NCBI GenBank assembly: GCA_013299055.1
Contig: JAAFKB010000021.1
Coordinates: 1-46,906 of the forward strand
Reading direction: 5' to 3'
Length of the DNA stretch: 46,906 bases
Source: Sphaerotilus sp.
GTDB lineage: Bacteria > Pseudomonadota > Gammaproteobacteria > Burkholderiales > Burkholderiaceae_C
The position numbers were made by a program, and so were the translations under genes. Below the pieces are notes generated by a model. The model did not search any database, was not told where the DNA came from, and saw nothing but the letters and a program-made list of their open reading frames with translations. Shown here one piece after another: positions 17,583 to 27,841 of this stretch (positions are counted from its first letter, which is position 1; each line of letters begins with the position of its first letter).

Positions 17583-20255
17583 ATGACCTATCCGCTCGGT
17601 TCGCTGCGCAGTTCAGCATCCGCCCAGACGCCTGCCCCGCAGGCCCCGGCCACCTCCTCCCCTCCCACCCCCCGCTGGCGCCTCCAGGTGGGGATCACGC
17701 TGGGCGGCACCTTGTTGCTGCTGTGGGTGCTCGCCATGCTCAGCCACCACCCCGGCGATGCGGCATTTTCCACCTCCGGCGATGGCCAGCGCCTGCGCAA
17801 CCACGTCGGCGTGGCCGGTGCCTGGGCGTCGGACCTGTCGTTCGTGCTCTTCGGGTTGTCTGCGTGGTGGGGTCTGCTGTTTGGTGCGCGGGCCTGGCTG
17901 TCGGTGGTGGCGCGTCTGCTGCGGGCCGATCTGGCGCCGGTCGATCCGGTGGGTCCGGTGCATTGGCGCCCGCAGTGGCTGACCTGGGTGGGTCTGGCGC
18001 TGCTGCTGATGGCCAGTGCCGCGCTGGAGTGGACGCGGCTGTACCAGTTCGAGGGGCAGGTGGCGGGTGCCCATGCTGGCGGCGTGCTGGGCGCTGTGCT
18101 CGGGCCGTCGAGCATGCGGCTGCTGGGGTTTGTCGGCAGCGGGGTGCTGTGGATTGTCGTGCTGCTGCTGGCGCTGGCCTGGGCCTTCCGTTTCTCGTGG
18201 CTGGGCTTGGCCGAGCGCATCGGCGGGTGGTTCGACGGCTGGCGCGAGCGGTACCAGCTCTACCGCAAGGAGGCGGAAGACAAGCGCATCGGTGCCGAGG
18301 CACAGGTGCAGATGCAGCGGCAGATGTCCCGCGAGCGCGACGCCGTGGCGGTGACTGCCCCGGCACCGCTGGACACCCCGACCGCGCCGATCACCCTGGA
18401 CACCCCGACGCCGCTGGCCCAGGCCGGTCGCAAGAAGAAGGAAAAGCTGGCGCCCCCGCCCAGTGTCGAGCCGGTGTTCGACGCCGAGACCCTGCCCGGC
18501 GTGCTGCAGGTCGCCCCCGGCGGCACGCGCGCAACCACCTACGAACCCGATTTCGTGGACACGGTGCCGGACAGCCTGCCGCCGCTGGTGGTGGCGCCGT
18601 GGGACGAGGGACTGCCGATGCCGGTGGTCCGCGCCACACCGCTGGTCCCGGCACCGGCTGCTGCACCGATGCCAGCGCCCGTGCGTGCTGCACCGCCGCC
18701 GCCACTGCCGCTGGCGACGCCGTCAGCACCACCAGTGCTTGCACCACTGCCCCCGCTCGACGGCCCGGCCCACCTGCCGCAGGTCAGCCTGCTCGACCGC
18801 GCCACCGTCGCCACCGAGACCGCCACGCCCGAACACCTGGAGGCCACCAGCCGCCAGATCGAGCGCAAGCTCGCGGACTTCGGCGTGGAGGTGCAGGTCA
18901 TCGCCGCCATGCCCGGCCCGGTGATCACGCGCTTCGAGATCGAGCCAGCCACCGGCGTCAAAGGCTCGCAGATCGTCAACCTCGCCAAGGACCTGGCCCG
19001 CTCGCTCAGCCTCGTGTCGATCCGCGTGGTCGAGACGATTCCGGGCCGCAACTGCATGGCGCTGGAGCTGCCCAACGCCAAGCGCCAGATCATCCGGCTG
19101 TCCGAGGTGCTGGGCGCGCCGGTCTACACCAACGCCGCCTCGTTGCTGACCCTCGGCTTCGGCAAGGACATCGTCGGCCAGCCCTTCGTCGCCGATCTGG
19201 CCAAGATGCCGCACTGTCTGGTGGCCGGCACGACCGGCTCCGGCAAGTCGGTGGGCATCAACAGCATGATCCTGTCGCTGCTCTACAAGGCCGATGCGCG
19301 GGATGTGCGGCTGATCCTGATCGACCCGAAGATGCTGGAAATGAGCGTCTACGAGGGCATCCCGCACCTGCTCGCACCGGTCGTCACCGACATGAAGCAG
19401 GCGTCGAACGCGCTCAACTGGTGCGTGGCCGAGATGGAGCGGCGCTACAAGCTGCTCAGCAAGATGGGCGTGCGCAACCTCGCCGGCTACAACAAGAAGA
19501 TCGACGACGCCACCGCCCGCGAGGAGCTGATCCCCAACCCGTTCAGCTTGACCCCGGAGGAGCCCGAGCCGCTCGATCGCCTGCCGCACATCGTGGTGGT
19601 GATCGACGAGCTGGCCGACCTGATGATGGTGGTCGGCAAGAAGATCGAGGAACTCATCGCCCGGCTGGCCCAGAAGGCCCGCGCCGCTGGTATCCACCTG
19701 ATCCTGGCCACGCAGCGCCCGTCGGTCGATGTCATCACCGGTCTCATCAAGGCCAACATCCCGACCCGGCTCAGCTTCCAGGTCTCCAGCAAGATCGACA
19801 GCCGCACCATCCTCGACCAGATGGGCGCCGAAGCCTTGCTGGGGCAGGGCGACATGCTGTACCTGTCGCCGGGTTCGGGCGTGCCGATCCGCGTGCATGG
19901 TGCGTTTGTCAGCGATGACGAGGTGCATCGGGTCGTCGAATACCTGAAGTCGCAGGGCGAGCCGAACTACATCGAAGGCATCCTCGAAGGCGGCGTGCTC
20001 GATGGCGACGGCGGCAACGACACCAACGCCGAAGGCGGTGGTGGAGACGCCGAAGCCGACCCGATGTACGACCAGGCCGTGGCCGTCGTGCTGCAGAACC
20101 GCAAGGCGTCGATCTCGCTGGTGCAGCGCCATTTGCGCATCGGCTACAACCGCGCGGCCCGTTTGCTGGAACAAATGGAGCAATCCGGACTCGTATCGAG
20201 CATGTCCACCAACGGCAACCGCGACCTCCTCGTCCCGGCCCGCAACAACGAATGA
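17583..20255 (+). CDS. ftsK: DNA translocase FtsK
   Basis: 890 aa division protein that pumps chromosomal DNA at the septum toward dif. Up to four TM segments in the first 200 residues (for example about 30-52), a long Pro/Ala-rich linker to about residue 400, then the motor with Walker [11 protein letters not shown] near 549 and Walker [14 protein letters not shown] near 670, and the gamma winged-helix domain (about 825-885, [20 protein letters not shown]) that reads KOPS sites. The frame is open upstream to 17541; I chose ATG 17583 because the upstream codons lie in the terminator hairpin. It overlaps lolA by 4 bp (ATGA), so they are translationally coupled. Confidence 0.95.
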   Translation: MTYPLGSLRSSASAQTPAPQAPATSSPPTPRWRLQVGITLGGTLLLLWVLAMLSHHPGDAAFSTSGDGQRLRNHVGVAGAWASDLSFVLFGLSAWWGLLFGARAWLSVVARLLRADLAPVDPVGPVHWRPQWLTWVGLALLLMASAALEWTRLYQFEGQVAGAHAGGVLGAVLGPSSMRLLGFVGSGVLWIVVLLLALAWAFRFSWLGLAERIGGWFDGWRERYQLYRKEAEDKRIGAEAQVQMQRQMSRERDAVAVTAPAPLDTPTAPITLDTPTPLAQAGRKKKEKLAPPPSVEPVFDAETLPGVLQVAPGGTRATTYEPDFVDTVPDSLPPLVVAPWDEGLPMPVVRATPLVPAPAAAPMPAPVRAAPPPPLPLATPSAPPVLAPLPPLDGPAHLPQVSLLDRATVATETATPEHLEATSRQIERKLADFGVEVQVIAAMPGPVITRFEIEPATGVKGSQIVNLAKDLARSLSLVSIRVVETIPGRNCMALELPNAKRQIIRLSEVLGAPVYTNAASLLTLGFGKDIVGQPFVADLAKMPHCLVAGTTGSGKSVGINSMILSLLYKADARDVRLILIDPKMLEMSVYEGIPHLLAPVVTDMKQASNALNWCVAEMERRYKLLSKMGVRNLAGYNKKIDDATAREELIPNPFSLTPEEPEPLDRLPHIVVVIDELADLMMVVGKKIEELIARLAQKARAAGIHLILATQRPSVDVITGLIKANIPTRLSFQVSSKIDSRTILDQMGAEALLGQGDMLYLSPGSGVPIRVHGAFVSDDEVHRVVEYLKSQGEPNYIEGILEGGVLDGDGGNDTNAEGGGGDAEADPMYDQAVAVVLQNRKASISLVQRHLRIGYNRAARLLEQMEQSGLVSSMSTNGNRDLLVPARNNE

Positions 20256-20899
20256 TGCTGCTGAACCACTTCCCGACGTCCCCGAAGGCTGTGCTGCGGG
20301 GTGCAGTGCTGGCGCTGGCGGTGCTCAGTCCCGTGCTGGCCCGCGCCGACGCGGTGGACGCGCTGCGCAGCTTCGTGCAGACGGTGCAGTCCGGTCGCTC
20401 GCCGTTCACGCAGGTGGTCACGGCGCCGGACGGCGCGAAGAAGAAGACCACCAGCGGCGAGTTCGAGTTCCAGCGACCCAACCGTTTCCGCTTCGACTAC
20501 ACCAAGCCCTACGAGCAGCAGATCGTCGCCGATGGGCAGAAGGTCTGGCTCTACGACGTGGACCTCAACCAGGTGACGGTGCGCGCCTTCGACCAGGTGC
20601 TGGGGGCGACCCCGGCGGCGCTGCTGGCCGGTGGCAACCTCGACCGGGATTTCACGCTGCAGGCCGATGCGGACGCGGGCGGCTTGCAATGGGTGCAGGC
20701 CCAGCCCAAGGCCAAGGAAGGCCAGATCCGCCAGTTGCGCGTGGGTTTCCGCGGCAAGGATCTCGCGGCGATCGAACTGGTGGACGCGCTGGGCCAGCGT
20801 TCGCGGCTCGACTTCAGCCGCTTCGAGCCGAACGTGATGCTGGCACCGACGCGCTTCAAGTTCACTGCGCCTGCGGGTGCCGACGTGCTGCAGCAGTGA
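20252..20899 (+). CDS. lolA: Outer-membrane lipoprotein carrier protein LolA
   Basis: Periplasmic chaperone that takes lipoproteins from the LolCDE transporter to LolB. 215 aa with a signal peptide of about 32 residues ([19 protein letters not shown], then DAVDALRSF) and the conserved [20 protein letters not shown] block of the LolA half-barrel. The start overlaps the ftsK stop by ATGA and the stop overlaps the rarA GTG, so the three genes form a tightly coupled operon. The true start could be a few codons downstream (second Met). Confidence 0.93.
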   Translation: MMLLNHFPTSPKAVLRGAVLALAVLSPVLARADAVDALRSFVQTVQSGRSPFTQVVTAPDGAKKKTTSGEFEFQRPNRFRFDYTKPYEQQIVADGQKVWLYDVDLNQVTVRAFDQVLGATPAALLAGGNLDRDFTLQADADAGGLQWVQAQPKAKEGQIRQLRVGFRGKDLAAIELVDALGQRSRLDFSRFEPNVMLAPTRFKFTAPAGADVLQQ

Positions 20900-22260
20900 C
20901 CCCGACGAGCCCAGACCTGTTTGGCGAAGCGTCTGGCACGCTGCCGGATGCTGTCCCGGTGGCTGCGCCAAGCGCGGATGCCCCGCTCGCCGAACGCCTG
21001 CGTCCACGCCACCTGGATGACGTGATCGGCCAGCGCGACCTGCTCGGGCCGGGCAAGCCGGTGCGGGTGGCGTTCGAGTCAGGCCGGCCGCATTCGATGA
21101 TCCTGTGGGGACCGCCGGGCGTGGGCAAGACGACGCTGGCCCGCTTGATGGCCGACGCCTTCGACAGCCGCTTCGTGCAGATCTCGGCCGTGCTGGGCGG
21201 CGTGAAGGACATCCGCGACGCCGTCGAGCAAGCGCGGGTGACGCAGGCGCAGGGGCGGCGCTGCATCGTGTTCGTCGATGAAGTCCACCGCTTCAACAAG
21301 GCGCAGCAGGACGCCTTCCTCCCGCACGTCGAGTCGGGCCTGTTCACCTTCATCGGCGCGACCACCGAGAACCCGTCCTTCGAGGTCAACTCGGCGCTGC
21401 TGTCGCGGGCGACGGTGCATGTGCTGCAGCCGCTGTCCGAGGACGACCTGCTCGCGCTGCTGGCCACGGCGCGGGCGGCGCTCCAGGCGGCCGAGCCCAC
21501 CGCCGAAGCCACCCAGCGCCTGATCGCCTACGCGGACGGCGATGCACGGCGCTTGCTCAACACCTACGAGAACGTGGTGCGGATGGTCGGTGCGGCCACC
21601 GTGATCGACGAAGCCGCGCTGGAGCGCAGCCTCGGCGCGCAACTGCGCCGCTACGACAAGGGCGGCGAGCAGTTCTACGACACGATCTCCGCGCTGCACA
21701 AGTCGGTGCGCGGCAGCAACCCGGATGCGGCGCTGTACTGGTTCGCGCGCATGGTCGATGGCGGCGTCGATCCGCGCTACATCGCCCGGCGGCTGGTGCG
21801 CATGGCCAGCGAGGACATCGGGCTGGCCGATCCGCGGGCGCTGCGGCTGGCGCTCGATGCCAGCGAAACCTACGAGCGGCTCGGTTCTCCCGAGGGCGAA
21901 CTCGCGCTGGCCCAGGCCGTCGTCTACCTCGCCGTGGCGCCCAAGTCGAACGCGGTCTACACGGCGTGGAAGGCCGCGCGCGCCTTCGTGCAGCAGGACG
22001 GTTCGCGCCCGGTGCCGCTGCACCTGCGCAATGCCCCGACCCAGCTGATGAAGGATCTCGACTACGGTCGGGATTACCGCTACGCCCATGACGCAGCGGA
22101 CGGATATCCGTCTGGCGAGCAGTATTTCCCGGATTTTCCGCACGACCGCGACCCCGCCCCGCGCTTCTACGCCCCCGTGGCCCGCGGGCTGGAAATCCGC
22201 ATCGGCGAGAAGCTGGCCCAGTTGCGCCAACTCGACGAAGAAGCCCCGAAAAACCGCTGA
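20896..22260 (+). CDS. rarA: Replication-associated recombination protein A (RarA/MgsA AAA+ ATPase)
   Basis: 454 aa AAA+ ATPase of the clamp-loader type acting at stalled replication forks. The N-terminus (SPDLFGEA then LAERLRPRHLDDVIGQ) is typical; Walker A GPPGVGKTT is near residue 74, Walker B IVFVDEVHRF near 125, and sensor 1 GATTENPSFEVN near 155; the C-terminal tetramerisation part (HKSVRGSNPDAALYWFARM) is also recognisable. The start is GTG at 20896, overlapping the lolA TGA by four bases; the frame runs far upstream through lolA in another phase, which is only a shadow. Length is normal for the family. Confidence 0.94.
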   Translation: MTPTSPDLFGEASGTLPDAVPVAAPSADAPLAERLRPRHLDDVIGQRDLLGPGKPVRVAFESGRPHSMILWGPPGVGKTTLARLMADAFDSRFVQISAVLGGVKDIRDAVEQARVTQAQGRRCIVFVDEVHRFNKAQQDAFLPHVESGLFTFIGATTENPSFEVNSALLSRATVHVLQPLSEDDLLALLATARAALQAAEPTAEATQRLIAYADGDARRLLNTYENVVRMVGAATVIDEAALERSLGAQLRRYDKGGEQFYDTISALHKSVRGSNPDAALYWFARMVDGGVDPRYIARRLVRMASEDIGLADPRALRLALDASETYERLGSPEGELALAQAVVYLAVAPKSNAVYTAWKAARAFVQQDGSRPVPLHLRNAPTQLMKDLDYGRDYRYAHDAADGYPSGEQYFPDFPHDRDPAPRFYAPVARGLEIRIGEKLAQLRQLDEEAPKNR

Positions 22261-22429
22261 ATCGCCGCGCATTCCCGGCTGTTCCACGCTGTTCCTAGCG
22301 CAAACGCGCATCCGTCGGTGCTGGGCGCCCACCTAGAATCGGCGTGCGCAATGCGGCGGCAAGAAGTCACATCCTGTCCTGGCACGGGCCTTGCAGCATG
22401 GCGCAGCAGCGGTCACAGGAGAGCTTGGA

Positions 22430-23365
22430 ATGGACATTTTTGTACAGCAGATCATCAACGGTCTGGTGCTCGGGAGCATGTATGCCCTCGTCGCACTGGG
22501 CTACACGATGGTCTACGGCATCATCAGCCTGATCAACTTCGCCCACGGCGAGGTGCTCATGGTGGGCGCCATGGTCAGCTGGACCGTGGCGATCGCCTTC
22601 CAGGAGGCGGGTTCGACCTTGCCGGGCTGGCTCATCATGCTGATCTCGGCGGTTGCGGCGATCATCGTCTGCTCCTTGCTCAACTACGCCATCGAGAAGA
22701 TCGCGTACCGGCCGCTGCGCAACGCCCCGCGCCTGGCCCCGCTGATCACCGCCATGGGCATGAGCCTGCTGCTGCAGACCATGGCCATGATCATCTGGAA
22801 GCCGAACCCCAAGCCCTACCCGCAGCTCCTGCCGGTCGAGGTGTTCTTCCTCTGGGAGGAGGGGCCGGTCATCACCATCACGCAGATCCTGATCCTGGTC
22901 ATCACGGCGGCGGTGCTGGCGGGGCTGCTGTGGCTGGTGAACACGACCAAGCTCGGCCGTGCCATGCGCGCCACCGCCGAGAACCCGCGTGTCGCCGGTC
23001 TGATGGGTGTTCGGCCTGACCACATCATCAGCGCCACCTTCGTCATCGGTGCGGCACTGGCGGCCATCGCCGGCATCATGTGGGCAGCCAACTATGGCAC
23101 GCTGCAGCACACCATGGGCTTCATGCCGGGCCTGAAGGCGTTCACCGCCGCGGTGTTCGGCGGCATCGGCAACCTGGCCGGGGCGATGGTCGGCGGCGTG
23201 CTGCTGGGGCTGATCGAGGCCATTGGTGCGGGCTACCTCGGCGACCTGACCGGTGGCCTCTTCGGCAGCCACTACGTCGAAATCTTTGCCTTCCTCGTCC
23301 TCATCCTGGTGCTCACCGTGCGACCGTCCGGCCTGATGGGCGAACGTGTGGCCGACCGCGCCTGA
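22430..23365 (+). CDS. livH: Branched-chain amino acid ABC transporter permease LivH
   Basis: 311-aa inner-membrane permease with about eight hydrophobic segments; the family block NGLVLGSMYALVALGYTMVY is at the start and FGGIGNLAGAMVGG near the end. It forms the channel with LivM. The ATG at 22430 gives a normal N-terminus (MDIFVQQIINGL). It opens the livHMGF cluster, in which no periplasmic binding protein (LivK) is present, so the substrate-binding subunit must be encoded elsewhere. Substrate is inferred from the family (leucine/isoleucine/valine or related compounds). Confidence 0.9.
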   Translation: MDIFVQQIINGLVLGSMYALVALGYTMVYGIISLINFAHGEVLMVGAMVSWTVAIAFQEAGSTLPGWLIMLISAVAAIIVCSLLNYAIEKIAYRPLRNAPRLAPLITAMGMSLLLQTMAMIIWKPNPKPYPQLLPVEVFFLWEEGPVITITQILILVITAAVLAGLLWLVNTTKLGRAMRATAENPRVAGLMGVRPDHIISATFVIGAALAAIAGIMWAANYGTLQHTMGFMPGLKAFTAAVFGGIGNLAGAMVGGVLLGLIEAIGAGYLGDLTGGLFGSHYVEIFAFLVLILVLTVRPSGLMGERVADRA

Positions 23366-23384
23366 CGCCCGAGGAGACACTCCC

Positions 23385-24485
23385 ATGCAAATCTTCCAAT
23401 CCATGAACAAGACCAAGCAACTGGTGGTGTTCGCACTGGCCGCGGTCGTGCTGCTGGCGCTGCCGCTGTTCGCCGCGCAGTTCGGCCAAGGCTGGGTACG
23501 CATCATGGCGCTGGCCCTGCTGTACGTGATGCTCGCCCTCGGGCTGAACATCGTGGTGGGCTATGCTGGTTTGCTCGACCTGGGCTATGTCGCGTTCTAC
23601 GCGGTGGGTGCCTACCTCTACGCGCTGCTCGCCTCGCCGCACCTGACCGACAACTTCGAGTCCCTCAAGGCGATGTTTCCGGACGGGTTGCATTTCCCGA
23701 TCTGGGCGGTGGTGCCCTTGGCGGCGGCCGTGGCGGCGGTCTGCGGCATGGTGCTGGGGGCGCCCACGCTCAAGTTGCGCGGCGACTACCTGGCCATCGT
23801 GACGCTGGGCTTCGGCGAGATCATCCGCGTGTTCATGAACAACCTCGAACACCCGGTCAACATCACCAACGGCCCGCGCGGCATCAGCCAGATCGACCCG
23901 ATGAACCTGTTCGGCTTCAGCTTCGGCAAGCCCTTCACACTCTTCGGTCACAGCTTCCCGTCGGTCACGCTGTACTACTACCTGTTCCTGGTGCTGGTGA
24001 TCTTCACCGTCATCATCAGCCACCGGCTGGAGGTGTCGCGCATCGGCCGCGCCTGGATGGCCATCCGCGAGGACGAGATCGCGGCCAAGGCGATGGGCCT
24101 GAACACCCGCAACCTCAAGCTCATGGCCTTCGGCATGGGCGCGACGTTCGGCGGGGTGTCGGGCGCCATGTTCGCCTCCTTCCAGGGCTTCATCTCGCCC
24201 GAGTCGTTCACGCTGGCCGAGTCGGTGATGATCGTGGCGATGGTGGTGCTGGGCGGCATCGGGCACATCCCCGGCGTGATCCTCGGGGCCTTGCTGCTGG
24301 CCGCGCTGCCGGAAGTGCTGCGCTATGTCGCCGGTGACATCCAGGCGATGACGGGCGGGCGGCTGGACGCGGCCATCCTGCGCCAGTTGCTGATCGCGCT
24401 GGCGATGATCACGATCATGCTGGTGCGCCAGCGGGGTCTGTGGCCCGCCCCCGAGCATGGCAAGGCCGCCCCGGCAGCCAAGTGA
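23385..24485 (+). CDS. livM: Branched-chain amino acid ABC transporter permease LivM
   Basis: 366-aa permease, partner of LivH. The family phrase LGLNIVVGYAGLLDLGYVAFYAVGAY appears near residue 50 and the region around 135-150 (LKLRGDYLAIVTLGFGEIIR) matches the LivM signature. The start is preceded by GAGGAGA at a good distance (23371-23377), supporting ATG 23385. It lies 19 bp after livH and is followed after 25 bp by livG, so it is part of one operon. Confidence 0.9.
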   Translation: MQIFQSMNKTKQLVVFALAAVVLLALPLFAAQFGQGWVRIMALALLYVMLALGLNIVVGYAGLLDLGYVAFYAVGAYLYALLASPHLTDNFESLKAMFPDGLHFPIWAVVPLAAAVAAVCGMVLGAPTLKLRGDYLAIVTLGFGEIIRVFMNNLEHPVNITNGPRGISQIDPMNLFGFSFGKPFTLFGHSFPSVTLYYYLFLVLVIFTVIISHRLEVSRIGRAWMAIREDEIAAKAMGLNTRNLKLMAFGMGATFGGVSGAMFASFQGFISPESFTLAESVMIVAMVVLGGIGHIPGVILGALLLAALPEVLRYVAGDIQAMTGGRLDAAILRQLLIALAMITIMLVRQRGLWPAPEHGKAAPAAK

Positions 24486-24510
24486 AGCGAAGTCCCCCGG
24501 AGCACCAACC

Positions 24511-25299
24511 ATGAGCAAGAACACAGCGGACATCGTCCTCGAAGTCAAGGGCGTCTCCAAGCGCTTCGGCGGCCTGCAAGCCCTCTCGGACGTGGGCATC
24601 ACCATCCACAAGGGCCAGGTCTACGGACTGATCGGCCCGAACGGCGCCGGCAAGACCACCTTCTTCAACGTCATCACCGGCCTGTACACCCCGGACGGCG
24701 GCACCTTCCACCTCGGCGGCGCCCCCTACACGCCAACCGCGGTGCATGAAGTCGCCGCCGCCGGCATCGCCCGCACCTTCCAGAACATCCGGCTTTTCCC
24801 CGAGATGACGGCGCTGGAGAACGTGATGGTCGGCCGCCATGTGCGCACGCACTCCGGCCTGATCGGCGCCATCTTCCGCACGCCCGCCTTCCAGGCCGAG
24901 GAAAAGGCCATCGCCGAGCGCGCACAGGAGCTGCTGGACTACGTCGGCATCGGCAAGTTCGCCGACTACAAGGCCCGCACGCTGTCCTACGGCGACCAGC
25001 GGCGGCTGGAGATCGCCCGTGCGCTGGCCACCGACCCCAAGCTGATCGCGCTGGACGAGCCCGCCGCCGGCATGAACGCGACGGAGAAAGTCGTGCTGCG
25101 CGAGCTGATCGACCAGATCCGCCGCGACGGCCGCACCATCCTCATCATCGAGCACGACGTGAAGCTGGTGATGGGGCTGTGCGACCGGCTGACCGTGCTC
25201 GACTACGGCAAGCAGATCGCCGAGGGCACGCCCGCCGAGGTGCAGAAGAACGAGAAGGTGATCGAGGCCTACCTGGGCAGCGGTCACAAGGCCCATTGA
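24511..25299 (+). CDS. livG: Branched-chain amino acid ABC transporter ATP-binding protein LivG
   Basis: 262-aa ATPase with Walker A GPNGAGKTT at residues 42-50, the signature LSYGDQRRLEIARAL (a variant of LSGGQ) and Walker B KLIALDEPAAGM, plus the helical segment characteristic of LivG with NVMVGRH. It supplies ATP hydrolysis with LivF. The signature is SYGDQ, usual for LivG. livF starts 24 bp after its stop. Confidence 0.92.
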   Translation: MSKNTADIVLEVKGVSKRFGGLQALSDVGITIHKGQVYGLIGPNGAGKTTFFNVITGLYTPDGGTFHLGGAPYTPTAVHEVAAAGIARTFQNIRLFPEMTALENVMVGRHVRTHSGLIGAIFRTPAFQAEEKAIAERAQELLDYVGIGKFADYKARTLSYGDQRRLEIARALATDPKLIALDEPAAGMNATEKVVLRELIDQIRRDGRTILIIEHDVKLVMGLCDRLTVLDYGKQIAEGTPAEVQKNEKVIEAYLGSGHKAH

Positions 25300-25322
25300 A
25301 CGCAGCAGGACACCTCCATCCC

Positions 25323-26072
25323 ATGGCAAGCGCAACGAACCACACAGCCGGCAGCGGCAGCGGCCAAGTCCTGCTGAGCATCGAGAACCTGAAGGTCGCG
25401 TATGGCGGCATCCAGGCGGTCAAGGGCGTGACCTTCGAAGTCCGCGAAGGTGAGCTGGTCAGCCTGATCGGGGCGAACGGCGCCGGCAAGACCACGTCGC
25501 TGAAGGCGATCACCGGCATCCAGCCGATCGCCGACGGCGACGTGAAGTACCTCGGCAAGAGTCTCAAAGGGCAGGGCGCCTGGGATCTGGCCAAGCAGGG
25601 GCTGGTGATGATCCCGGAAGGTCGCGGCACCTTCACCCGCATGACCATCACCGAAAACCTGCAGATGGGCGCCTACACGCGCAACGACAAGGAAATCGAC
25701 GCCGACATCGACAAGGTGTTCGGCATCTTCCCGCGCCTGAAGGAACGCCGTGACCAGCTCGCCGGCACGATGTCCGGCGGCGAGCAGCAGATGCTGGCGA
25801 TGGGCCGCGCGCTGATGGCCCGACCCAAGGTGCTGCTGCTGGACGAGCCCTCGATGGGCCTGTCGCCGATCATGGTGGACAAGATCTTCGAGGTCGTCGG
25901 CGACATCCACAAGCAGGGTGTGACGATGCTGCTGGTGGAACAGAATGCCAGCCGCGCACTCGCGGTGGCCGACCGCGGCTACGTGATGGAGTCCGGCCTC
26001 ATCACGATGACCGGGCGGGGGCAGCAACTGCTCAGCGATCCGAAGGTGCGGGCGGCGTATCTGGGCGAATAA
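25323..26072 (+). CDS. livF: Branched-chain amino acid ABC transporter ATP-binding protein LivF
   Basis: 249 aa with Walker A GANGAGKTT near residue 53, signature MSGGEQQMLAMGRAL, Walker B VLLLDEPSMGLSP and H-loop region VEQNASRAL. It is the second ATPase of the transporter. The first 15 residues (MASATNHTAGSGSGQ) are a short poorly conserved tail before LLSIENLKVAYGG, so the start is less certain. It closes the livHMGF operon; a 72-bp gap precedes the PLD-family gene. Confidence 0.92.
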   Translation: MASATNHTAGSGSGQVLLSIENLKVAYGGIQAVKGVTFEVREGELVSLIGANGAGKTTSLKAITGIQPIADGDVKYLGKSLKGQGAWDLAKQGLVMIPEGRGTFTRMTITENLQMGAYTRNDKEIDADIDKVFGIFPRLKERRDQLAGTMSGGEQQMLAMGRALMARPKVLLLDEPSMGLSPIMVDKIFEVVGDIHKQGVTMLLVEQNASRALAVADRGYVMESGLITMTGRGQQLLSDPKVRAAYLGE

Positions 26073-26144
26073 GGCGGCGTGCGGTCGGCGGGCCGGGTGG
26101 GCGTGGGATGATTTCGTCCCGAACTGAAACCTGATCGCCGTCCC

Positions 26145-26738
26145 ATGTCCCGTCCCGTCTCTCCTGTGCGCACCTTCCCGGTGCTGGTGCTGGCCATCAC
26201 GCTGGCCTTGTCCTCCACGCCCGCCATGGCGCGCACCGATGGCCCCTCCGCTGCGGCCCTCGCAGCGGGCTACCAGAGTTTCTCCCCACGCGCTGCGTAC
26301 CGGCTGTGCTTCACCCCGGATGGCGACTCCTGCGAGAAGCTGCTCATCGAGACCATCCACGCCACACGCCGCTCGCTGCGGGTCCAGGCGTATTCCTTCA
26401 CCAGTGCCCCGATCGCCCAGGCCGTCAAGCAGGCCAAGGACCGTGGCGTCGATGTGCAGGTCATCGTCGATGAAAGCCAGGTCAGCGAGAAATACACCAG
26501 CGCCACCTACCTGAAGAACGGCGGCGTGCCGGTGGTCATCGACACCAAGCCGGCCATCGCCCACAACAAGGTCATGATCTTCGACGGCCGGGCGGTCTTC
26601 ACCGGGTCGTACAACTTCACCAAGTCGGCCGAGACGCGCAACACCGAAAACGGCCTGCTGATCCGCGACGACGCGGCGCTGGTCAAGGCGTATCTGGACA
26701 ACTGGAACGCGCGGTTCGTGGTCTCCACACCGTACTGA
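26145..26738 (+). CDS. Secreted phospholipase D family nuclease-like protein
   Basis: 197 aa with a signal peptide (VLVLAITLALSSTPAMA, cut near residue 28) and a single HKD motif: HNKVMIFDG then TGSYNFTKSAETRNTEN, with H, K and D in the expected HxKxxxxD spacing. Single-HKD secreted proteins of this size, such as the Nuc endonuclease, act as dimers on DNA; related proteins may act on phosphodiesters in general. Periplasmic or extracellular location is likely. It stands alone after the liv operon and 24 bp before the amidohydrolase gene. The substrate is not determined from sequence. Confidence 0.85.
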   Translation: MSRPVSPVRTFPVLVLAITLALSSTPAMARTDGPSAAALAAGYQSFSPRAAYRLCFTPDGDSCEKLLIETIHATRRSLRVQAYSFTSAPIAQAVKQAKDRGVDVQVIVDESQVSEKYTSATYLKNGGVPVVIDTKPAIAHNKVMIFDGRAVFTGSYNFTKSAETRNTENGLLIRDDAALVKAYLDNWNARFVVSTPY

Positions 26739-26762
26739 CCGACCCACCGCAGGAGGAATCCC

Positions 26763-27809
26763 GTGCGCCTCGTCCACAACCCCGACCACCGCCTGCACAC
26801 GGCGCAGCACGAGATGTACCGTGGCCGCCTGGTGCCTTGCCACGAGACGCCCGACCGGCTGGACCATGTGCTCGCCGCCGTGCAGGCGCGGGCGTTGGGG
26901 GTGCTGTGCCTGCCTGATCCGGTGTCGGATGCAGTGCTCGCGGCCATCCACACGCCGCGTTACCTGGACTTCCTGGCCGGCGCGTGGGACGCCTGGGTGG
27001 CGCTCGACCCGGCCAACGCCGCGCTCGACATCCTGCCCTCGGTCTGGGCAGGGCATGGTCTGCGGCGCGACGTGGTGCCGCGCAACTTCGCGGCGCAACT
27101 CGGGCTGTACACCTTCGATGCCGGCAGCCCGATGGTGGCCGGCACCTGGGCGGCGGCGCGTGCCGGGGTGGCGTGTGCGGTGACGGCGGCGCGGGCGGTG
27201 CTCGCCGGGGACCGCTGCGCCGTGGCCCTGACCCGCCCGCCGGGCCACCATGCCGGGCCGGACTTCTTCGGCGGCTACTGCTTCCTCAACAACGCCGCGC
27301 TGGCCGCCCAGACCTTGCGCGACGGCGGCGCGGCGCGGGTGGCGGTGCTCGATGTCGATTACCACCACGGCAACGGCACGCAGACGATCTTCTACGGCCG
27401 GGACGATGTGCTGACTGTCTCGCTCCACGGCGATCCGATGACCGAATACCCGTTTTTCCTCGGCCATGCGGACGAACGCGGGGAGGGCGCCGGACTCGGC
27501 TGCAACCTCAACCTGCCGCTGCCACGCGGCACCGCGGCCGACACCTGGTTCGACACGCTCGACCACGCGGTGCAAGCGGTCGAACGCTTCCAGCCCGATG
27601 CGCTGGTGGTGGCGCTGGGCGTGGATACCTTCGAGGGCGATCCGATCTCGGGTTTCCACTTGCGCAGCGCGGACTACCTGCTGCTCGGCGAGCGACTGGC
27701 GCGGCTGGGCTTGCCAACGGTGGTGACACTGGAAGGCGGGTATGCCGTGGCGGAAGTTGGTTGCAATGTGGCGAACGTGCTCGAAGGATTTGCGGCGACG
27801 GCGCGGTAG
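26763..27809 (+). CDS. Histone deacetylase-superfamily amidohydrolase (polyamine deacetylase-like)
   Basis: 348 aa of the HDAC/acetoin-utilisation/APAH superfamily. Motifs: RPPGHHAGP (catalytic histidines near residues 161-162), DVDYHHGNGTQ (zinc ligands), and GVDTFEGDPI (third zinc ligand), then EGGYAV. The first 25 residues (LVHNPDHRLHTAQHEMYRG) match acetylpolyamine amidohydrolase-like proteins, so deacetylation of acetylated polyamines or another amide is likely, not histones. Start is GTG at 26763, supported by AGGAGG at 26751-26756. It precedes the CAP lipoprotein gene by 32 bp. Confidence 0.87.
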   Translation: MRLVHNPDHRLHTAQHEMYRGRLVPCHETPDRLDHVLAAVQARALGVLCLPDPVSDAVLAAIHTPRYLDFLAGAWDAWVALDPANAALDILPSVWAGHGLRRDVVPRNFAAQLGLYTFDAGSPMVAGTWAAARAGVACAVTAARAVLAGDRCAVALTRPPGHHAGPDFFGGYCFLNNAALAAQTLRDGGAARVAVLDVDYHHGNGTQTIFYGRDDVLTVSLHGDPMTEYPFFLGHADERGEGAGLGCNLNLPLPRGTAADTWFDTLDHAVQAVERFQPDALVVALGVDTFEGDPISGFHLRSADYLLLGERLARLGLPTVVTLEGGYAVAEVGCNVANVLEGFAATAR

Positions 27810-27841
27810 GCTTGCGGTCTTGCGTCTGGGAGCTGTCCGCC

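Noticed and set aside
20002-22260. Possible fusion of rarA with a long upstream segment
   Set aside because: The upstream part is a shadow of ftsK and lolA in another phase; GTG 20896 gives the normal RarA N-terminus.
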